Positions 5,510-9,399 of a stretch of DNA of 9,399 bases are shown piece by piece. The DNA lies in assembly GCA_021808665.1 (NCBI GenBank), contig JAKBBA010000119.1:1-9399 (forward strand), given 5' to 3'. Numbering within the stretch: position 1 is the stretch's first letter; every line of letters starts with the position of its first letter. Made by a program: the position numbers and the translations under genes. The DNA is from Actinomycetes bacterium (GTDB lineage: Bacteria > Actinomycetota > Acidimicrobiia > Acidimicrobiales > Palsa-688). Below the pieces are notes generated by a model. The model saw only the letters and a list, made by a program, of their open reading frames with translations. It searched no databases and had not been told where the DNA came from.

Positions 5510-6940
5510 ATGCTCCGGCTCCTGCGACACCGTGACGCCCGTCTCTACACCATCGGGCAGGTCTGCTCGATGTTCGGCGACTCGTCGCTGTGGCTCGCCA
5601 TGGGCATCTGGGTGAAGACCCTCACGGGCAGCAACGCCGCGGCCGGACTGACCTTCTTCTTCTTCACCGCCCCGAGCCTGCTCTCGCCCGTCGCCGGTCT
5701 GCTCGCCGACCGGTGGCGTCGCCGTCGCCTGCTCATCGCCACGAACGCCGCCACCGGCGCCGCGGTCTTGTTGCTCCTGGCGGTCCACGACGCCGGCCAG
5801 GTGTGGCTGATCTACCTGGTGATGGCCCTCTACGGCATCGCCTACGCCGTGTTGGGCTCCGCCCAGTCGGCGCTGCTCACCGTCATGGTGCCCTCTGAAC
5901 TCCTCCCCGACGCCAACGCGGCCCTGCGCACGGCGCAAGCGTCCCTCCGCCTCATCGGCCCGCTGACCGGCGCCGCGCTCTTCGTCGCCGTCGGCGCCCA
6001 CCTGGTGGCGGTCCTCGATGCAGCGACCTTCGCCGTCCCGGTCGCCTCGCTGCTCGCCATGCGCGTCCGGGAGCCCACCCCCCAGCCCATGGCCCGGCAA
6101 TGGCGAAGAGAGCTCATCGCCGGCATCGCCCACGTCCGTCGCACCGTCCAGCTCCGCCAGGTCGTGATCGCCGGCGCCGTGTCCACCACCGTGTTCGGTT
6201 TCGGCGAGACGATCCTGTACGCCATCGCCGGGAACGGCCTCCACCGACCCCCCGCCTTCGTCGGTGTCCTCGTCGCCGTCCAAGGAGCTGGCGCCGTTGT
6301 TGGCGGGCTCACCGCCGCAACGCTGGTCCGCCGCAGCGGCGAAGCACGCCTCGCCGGGGGCGCGCTGCTCGTTGCCGGCATCGGGGCACTGCTGCAGATC
6401 CCGCCGTCACTCCCATCGGTCAGCGCCGGGCTCGTCCTGTTCGGCATGGCCATCCCCTGGCTCGTCGTGGCCGTCATCAACCTGACCCAACGCCTCACCC
6501 CCAACGAGCTCCAAGGACGTGCCTACTCCGCCGTCGACACCCTCATCACCACCCCCCAAACGATCTCCATCGCCCTCGGCGCCGCCCTCATCACCATCAC
6601 CGGCTACCCAACGCTGCTCCTCGCCATGACCGCCGTGATGATGCTCGCCGCCATCTACCTCCTCAGCCCGCCACGCCAGACATCAGCCGCCCAAACCCCA
6701 ACCACCGCGCCGTCGACGGGCGACAATGCCAGTGACGAACCCCAAGCACCGCTGCAGTCAGACCGACCACCGCCGACACCGGACACGATCTGCCGCCTCC
6801 GACCCGCGCCGAACACTCCCGGGGCGAGCCCAGTCGCACCCCTAACGGCCAACGCCCGACTCGGCAGGGGGTGTGCGGAAACAGCAGTCTGGAGCACTCT
6901 CCGTGGTCGTCCTGCGTACCCGTCACGGAGCCCGCCATAA
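5510..6940 (+). CDS. MFS exporter (12-helix, EntS/MFS_3-like) with long Pro/Thr-rich tail
   Basis: Proton-coupled export permease of 476 residues, probably drug or metabolite efflux, controlled by the ArsR-type gene before it. The opening LLRHRDARLYTIGQVCSMFG is typical of this MFS branch, and the loop 2-3 motif A is present as GLLADRWRRRRLL. A series of hydrophobic helices follows to about residue 387 (ending AAIYLLSPP). ELLPDANAALRTAQASLRLI and LTPNELQGRAYSAVDTL are the family's conserved helix-flanking segments. The tail from residue ~389 is 88 residues rich in Pro, Thr, Ala and Arg, with no membrane helix; related proteins usually stop near 400-420, so the stop may have been lost and the frame extended. 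The ribosome-binding site is weak (GTAGGCG before ATG). Confidence 0.9.
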   Translation: MLRLLRHRDARLYTIGQVCSMFGDSSLWLAMGIWVKTLTGSNAAAGLTFFFFTAPSLLSPVAGLLADRWRRRRLLIATNAATGAAVLLLLAVHDAGQVWLIYLVMALYGIAYAVLGSAQSALLTVMVPSELLPDANAALRTAQASLRLIGPLTGAALFVAVGAHLVAVLDAATFAVPVASLLAMRVREPTPQPMARQWRRELIAGIAHVRRTVQLRQVVIAGAVSTTVFGFGETILYAIAGNGLHRPPAFVGVLVAVQGAGAVVGGLTAATLVRRSGEARLAGGALLVAGIGALLQIPPSLPSVSAGLVLFGMAIPWLVVAVINLTQRLTPNELQGRAYSAVDTLITTPQTISIALGAALITITGYPTLLLAMTAVMMLAAIYLLSPPRQTSAAQTPTTAPSTGDNASDEPQAPLQSDRPPPTPDTICRLRPAPNTPGASPVAPLTANARLGRGCAETAVWSTLRGRPAYPSRSPP

Positions 6941-7085
6941 CCTGTGTCACTTGACGAGCCCTCTGTGGGCGCTCCCCTGGCGCCGGGTCGCCGAACGTGT
7001 GTGCGTTCCGCTCGAGGATCCTTGCGCTACAGCGCAGAATGTCGTGGTGAGGCAGCTCAACGTGCCCTGACGACTGCTGGCCTCC

Positions 7086-7648
7086 TTGCGGACCATCGGC
7101 CCCATTGTAGAGCGCCGGTTGGACAAGCTTCCCCTAGCACAGCTTGGAGGCTGAGTGGTCGTTCACCTGCGGCGCGCCGTTCGATGACGGATGGCGGATA
7201 CGCTGCGTACGGCGCCGAGGTGGTCATCTTGGAGGGGGCCACCGCAGTTGGGAAGGTGGCGCTGCCCGCGGCCGGAGTGGACGGGTTCTCCCTTTGAGCA
7301 GGGGATGGATGCGGTGTTGGCTTGGGGCGATCCCTACGCCGCCGTGCTCCGACGGAGCGGCCATCACTGACCCGAAGTGGCTCGTCTCCGCGCCCGCCCA
7401 CGATCTGGGCGTGGTCCTGCGAGGCTGGAACGAGGAGCTGCTCTTCGGAAGCACCGCCGCGGTGGCGCGCGAGAGCTACAAGGAGGTGGCGGCACTCTGC
7501 GGCGTCGATGCGGAGGCGATCTGACAGTGGGCGTTCATCGAGCGGGTCTCCAGCGGGCTCCTCCTTCACATCGGTGACCGGGCAGAAGCGGCTGCGTATC
7601 TCAAGGTCGCCGACCGGCCTGGCGGAGGGGGCCTCACTACCGGGATGA
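7086..7648 (+). pseudogene. Streptomycin 6-kinase-like (APH_6_hur family) aminoglycoside phosphotransferase remnant
   Basis: Pieces of one kinase are spread over three frames. The N-terminus, IVERRLDKLPLAQL from 7104, goes out of frame near 7143 into EAEWSFTCGAPFDDGW. Roughly 120-150 codons of the N-lobe and mid-region are then missing. Next come FEQGMDAVLAWGDPYAAVLR (frame of 7293) and, after a shift near 7360, DPKWLVSAPAHDLGVVLRGW. A TGA at 7522 replaces the expected Trp codon in AI-W-QWAFIERVSSG. AYLKVADR and, after one extra base near 7617, LAEGASLPG end at the TGA 7646-7648. The catalytic HGD is WGD here, and the following Asn is absent. Intact members phosphorylate streptomycin or hydroxyurea and have about 280-300 residues. 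This copy cannot be functional. From 6941 to 7085 I see no gene. Confidence 0.8.
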
Positions 7649-7804
7649 CCCAGCGCTGCGGCCGGGCACAGGACACCGTAGGCAGATCCCCCTGCGGCAG
7701 TGCAAAGACGTTCGGTGACGCGGCGCCGGCCGGTTAGCCGTAGTCGGTGCGACTTGGGGATGCGCACTGATGGGGCGACCGTGTGTCGTCTCGTCGCCTC
7801 CGGC

Positions 7805-7825
7805 GGGCCGATTGGTCATCGGCCC
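7805..7825 (-). terminator. Strong hairpin at the DinB stop codon
   Basis: GGGCCGAT (7805-7812) and ATCGGCCC (7818-7825) form a perfect 8-bp stem with a five-base loop, and the DinB stop codon lies at the loop/stem border. No T-run follows in either direction. GC-rich stems without a U-tract are common terminator candidates in actinobacteria, so it may end the DinB transcript, or transcripts from both sides of this convergent junction. Confidence 0.45.
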
Positions 7826-8325
7826 GTAGTTCCGTCGATAGCTTGGCGGATGAGGTCTGCGTGCCCGTTGTGGCGCGCCCATTCCTCGACCAGGTGGATG
7901 TAGACGGAGGCGAGCGTAACTGGCTGGCCTCGCACGTCGACGCAGTACTCGAGCGGTAAGGGCGCGACTGCCTCGTCGCATGCGGCCCACTCTGTCGACA
8001 AGTTGGTGAGGGCTTGTTCCGCGGCGGCCGGGTCGAGGTCGTCGAAGTCCTCGTCGCTGTCCGGGAAGAGCGGGTCGATGTCCTGGCCGGCGGTGCGGAT
8101 CCGCAGCCAGGTCCGTTCCACTTTCGTCATATGTCGCACCAGCCCCAACAGGGAAAGGGTCGAGGGCGGCGTCGATCGAAGCGCCAGTTGCTCGGCGGTC
8201 AGCCCGGCGCAGAGCCGTAGCAGGGTCAGGCGGTGATGGTCGAGGTAGCCCTGCAGGATCGGCCGGACGTCGCCGACATCCGGCGAGGGAGGATCGGCGG
8301 GGGGCTGGGGCGCGCGCCAAGTCAT
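7816..8325 (-). CDS. DinB/DUF664 family protein (putative thiol-dependent enzyme)
   Basis: Cytoplasmic four-helix-bundle protein of the DinB-like superfamily, DUF664 branch. Actinobacterial relatives are mycothiol-dependent metalloenzymes (maleylpyruvate isomerase-like or S-transferase-like). From the ATG at 8325 it has 169 residues, the usual length. Diagnostic parts are ILQGYLDHHRLTLLRLCAGL (first helix), SLLGLVRHMTKVERTWLR (metal-ligand candidate His65), and YIHLVEEWARHNGHADLIRQ (candidate ligands His144, His152 and His155). The frame is open upstream to 8502 but would overlap the HxlR gene and lacks family similarity, so 8325 is preferred. No ribosome-binding site is obvious. A detoxification role fits the neighbourhood but is inference. 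Confidence 0.85.
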   Translation of the reverse strand: MTWRAPQPPADPPSPDVGDVRPILQGYLDHHRLTLLRLCAGLTAEQLALRSTPPSTLSLLGLVRHMTKVERTWLRIRTAGQDIDPLFPDSDEDFDDLDPAAAEQALTNLSTEWAACDEAVAPLPLEYCVDVRGQPVTLASVYIHLVEEWARHNGHADLIRQAIDGTTGR

Positions 8326-8384
8326 CGAGCAATGATCGCGCCTAGGGTGAGGCGCTGGCGAGGCGCCGGGCGACAACCGTCCGT

Positions 8385-8409
8385 TGGGATGGGATGGGCT
8401 GGGATGGGC
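8385..8409 (+). repeat. Five tandem TGGGM units, G-quadruplex-type motif
   Basis: The pentamers TGGGA, TGGGA, TGGGC, TGGGA and TGGGC follow each other without interruption, giving five GGG runs separated by two-base loops. This meets the simple G-quadruplex pattern on the plus strand, which is the template strand for the flanking HxlR and DinB genes. It lies in the 133-base gap between them, about 60-85 bases upstream of the DinB start. Confidence 0.7.
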
Positions 8410-8458
8410 GCGGTAACGGTCGCCGGCGAGGGTTTCGGCGCGGATCGTGCGACGCCGG

Positions 8459-9094
8459 TTATGCGGTGTCGAGGTGGAAGGCTGCGAGGACGGCGGGGTC
8501 ACCGCGGAGCGCCAGGCCCTGCTCCTGGGCTTCGGTGAGGTTGAGGTCGCCGCTGAGGAACCGGAGGATCACCTGGGGCATCCCTTCGAGGATGACGTCG
8601 GGGTTGTCCGCGGTCCCTGCCCGGGTCGAGACGCCGTCTGTCCTAATCTCGATGACCGAGGGGCCTAGCGGCGTGTTCAGCTGCACCGTTGCCGGGAGCC
8701 CGTCGGGGTCGTGGTCGCGAAGGAACACCGAGGCGGAGTAGGTAAACCAGTGTGGGCGGATCGCGTCGTCGGGTGGCGTGTCGGCGATGAGCGGCGTGCC
8801 CCAGCGGGCGAGCGCCACCACGACGGGTTCGGCGGCCTGCCCCCGCTCGGTCAGGTGGAACAGTGTGGTGGCTACCGGCGGTGGCGCCGCCTCGCGCCAG
8901 ACGAGCCCGTTCGCCTCGAGGCTCCGGAGCCGGTCCGACAGCAGGTTGGAGGCGATGCCGGGCAGGCCGTTGGCGAGGTCGGTGTAGCGGCGCGGTCCCT
9001 GGATGAGCAGCTCTCGGACGATGAGCAGCGTCCAGCGGTCGCCGAGGACGTCGAGCGCCTTGGCCACCGAGCAGAGCTGTCCGTAGGACTTCAT
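8459..9094 (-). CDS. HxlR-family regulator with C-terminal SCP2-like domain
   Basis: Winged-helix regulator of the HxlR family, 211 residues from the ATG at 9094, probably controlling itself and the divergent DHA2 exporter. The N-terminus MKSYGQLCSVAKALDVLGDR, followed by WTLLIVRELL, is canonical, including the conserved cysteine (Cys8) that is redox-active in some relatives. Recognition helix and wing are RRYTDLANGLPGIASNLLSD, RLRSLEANGLVWRE and LTERGQAAEP, ending near residue 100. The remaining ~100 residues (TVQLNTPLGPSVIEI, DVILEGMPQVILRFLSGDLN, then RGDPAVLAAF) resemble a sterol-carrier/SCP2-type fold and may bind a hydrophobic ligand. An in-frame ATG at 9130 is an alternative start; 9094 is preferred because of the family N-terminus and the promoter position. 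GGGAG precedes the ATG by one base. Confidence 0.88.
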   Translation of the reverse strand: MKSYGQLCSVAKALDVLGDRWTLLIVRELLIQGPRRYTDLANGLPGIASNLLSDRLRSLEANGLVWREAAPPPVATTLFHLTERGQAAEPVVVALARWGTPLIADTPPDDAIRPHWFTYSASVFLRDHDPDGLPATVQLNTPLGPSVIEIRTDGVSTRAGTADNPDVILEGMPQVILRFLSGDLNLTEAQEQGLALRGDPAVLAAFHLDTA

Positions 9095-9116
9095 GCTCCC
9101 AGCATAGCCCGGGATC

Positions 9117-9176
9117 GCTTGAGAATCCATTACTAGTACTTGAGTTTCTCAACTACACACGTTACTATTGTAACCA
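9117..9176. promoter_or_regulatory. Divergent promoters sharing one operator between HxlR and the DHA2 exporter
   Basis: Plus strand: -35 TTGAGT (9140-9145), 17-base spacer, -10 TACTAT (9163-9168), seven bases, then the exporter ATG at 9176, so that message would be leaderless. Minus strand: -35 TTGAGA (9152-9147), 17-base spacer, -10 TGGATT (9129-9124), giving a short leader before the HxlR ATG at 9094. Both -35 boxes lie within the dyad GTACTTGAG-TTT-CTCAACTAC (9136-9156, 8 of 9 pairs). A second perfect dyad, GTTAC-TATT-GTAAC (9161-9174), covers the exporter -10. HxlR binding to the shared palindrome would silence both genes. Confidence 0.65.
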
Positions 9177-9399
9177 TGCGCTCCAAGCCGATGGTCCTCG
9201 CGTCTCTGCTCGTTGCCGCCTTCCTCGTCAGCCTCGAGACGACCATGGTCAACGTGGCGCTCCCGGTGCTGGCCCGGGAGCTGCACGCCTCGACCAGCCA
9301 GCTGCAGTGGGTGGTCGACGCCTACAACCTGGTCTTCGCCGCCCTGCTCCTCATCGCCGGGAGCCTTTCCGACCGCTTCGGGCGTAAGGGCATGCTGCT
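9176..9399 (+). CDS. DHA2-type MFS drug exporter, N-terminal part
   Basis: Start of a proton-driven multidrug exporter of the EmrB/QacA (DHA2, usually 14 helices) type; about 74 codons are visible before the right edge. The first helix contains SLLVAAFLVSLETTMVNVAL, with the family motif LDxTxVNVALP present as LETTMVNVALP (Glu in place of the usual Asp). Next are STSQLQWVVDAYNLVFAALL, the standard helix-2 entry, and motif A GSLSDRFGRKG. The ATG is seven bases after a good -10 box with no ribosome-binding site, so initiation on a leaderless message is likely. Substrate unknown; control by the divergent HxlR gene is inferred from the shared operator. Confidence 0.92.
   Translation, partial: MRSKPMVLASLLVAAFLVSLETTMVNVALPVLARELHASTSQLQWVVDAYNLVFAALLLIAGSLSDRFGRKGML

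Noticed and set aside
5198..6283. Long minus-strand open frame rich in Gly, Asp, Glu and His
   Set aside because: It lies opposite the ArsR and MFS genes, whose protein similarity is clear; the composition is that of an antisense artefact.
7192..7297. EVVILEGATAVGK, resembling a P-loop, inside the kinase remnant
   Set aside because: A Walker A-like string without the Ser/Thr after Lys and with no other nucleotide-binding context; it falls in the rearranged part of the pseudogene and is probably chance.

Overview
The window is high-GC DNA with actinobacterial features: GTG starts, a DinB/DUF664 protein of the kind associated with mycothiol, an HxlR/MFS pair, and what look like leaderless transcripts. 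It reads as an accessory, export- and resistance-flavoured region with clear scars of rearrangement, not a core-genome stretch. No rRNA, tRNA or CRISPR array was seen.

Left part (1-1797, minus strand): an ABC-2 type exporter, with the permease cut by the window edge and its ATPase joined to it by a 4-base stop/start overlap. Upstream of the ATPase is a long leader containing an almost perfect 26-base palindrome, probably an operator. Middle-left (1798-3963): a decayed zone. It holds an IS256-type transposase with at least five reading-frame breaks and a lost 3' end, whose last codons resemble the end of a VOC/glyoxalase gene. Next are two short, start/stop-overlapping ORFs; the second appears to be cut by the IS. 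A second, diverged copy of the ATPase leader (3466-3727) carries the same palindrome and the first eleven or so codons of the ATPase.

Centre (3964-6940, plus strand): an Asp/Glu/hydantoin racemase-family protein, then an ArsR-type winged-helix regulator followed by a 12-helix MFS exporter. The regulator has a promoter placed so that transcription would begin at its GTG, with two perfect dyads over the promoter.

Right part (7086-9399): a badly broken streptomycin-6-kinase-like (APH(6)/hydroxyurea kinase family) pseudogene; a DinB/DUF664 gene on the minus strand; an HxlR regulator with an extra C-terminal domain on the minus strand; and, divergent from it, the start of a DHA2-type drug exporter running off the right edge. 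The 45-base gap between the last two has one palindrome that supplies the -35 hexamers of both divergent promoters.

The intact genes form three separate export modules (ABC-2, ArsR-MFS, HxlR-DHA2), each with its own apparent control element, beside the remnant of an antibiotic kinase. I do not see a clearly new multi-gene system. The most unusual items are the duplicated leader/operator with its chimeric downstream ORF, and the compact promoter/operator designs.
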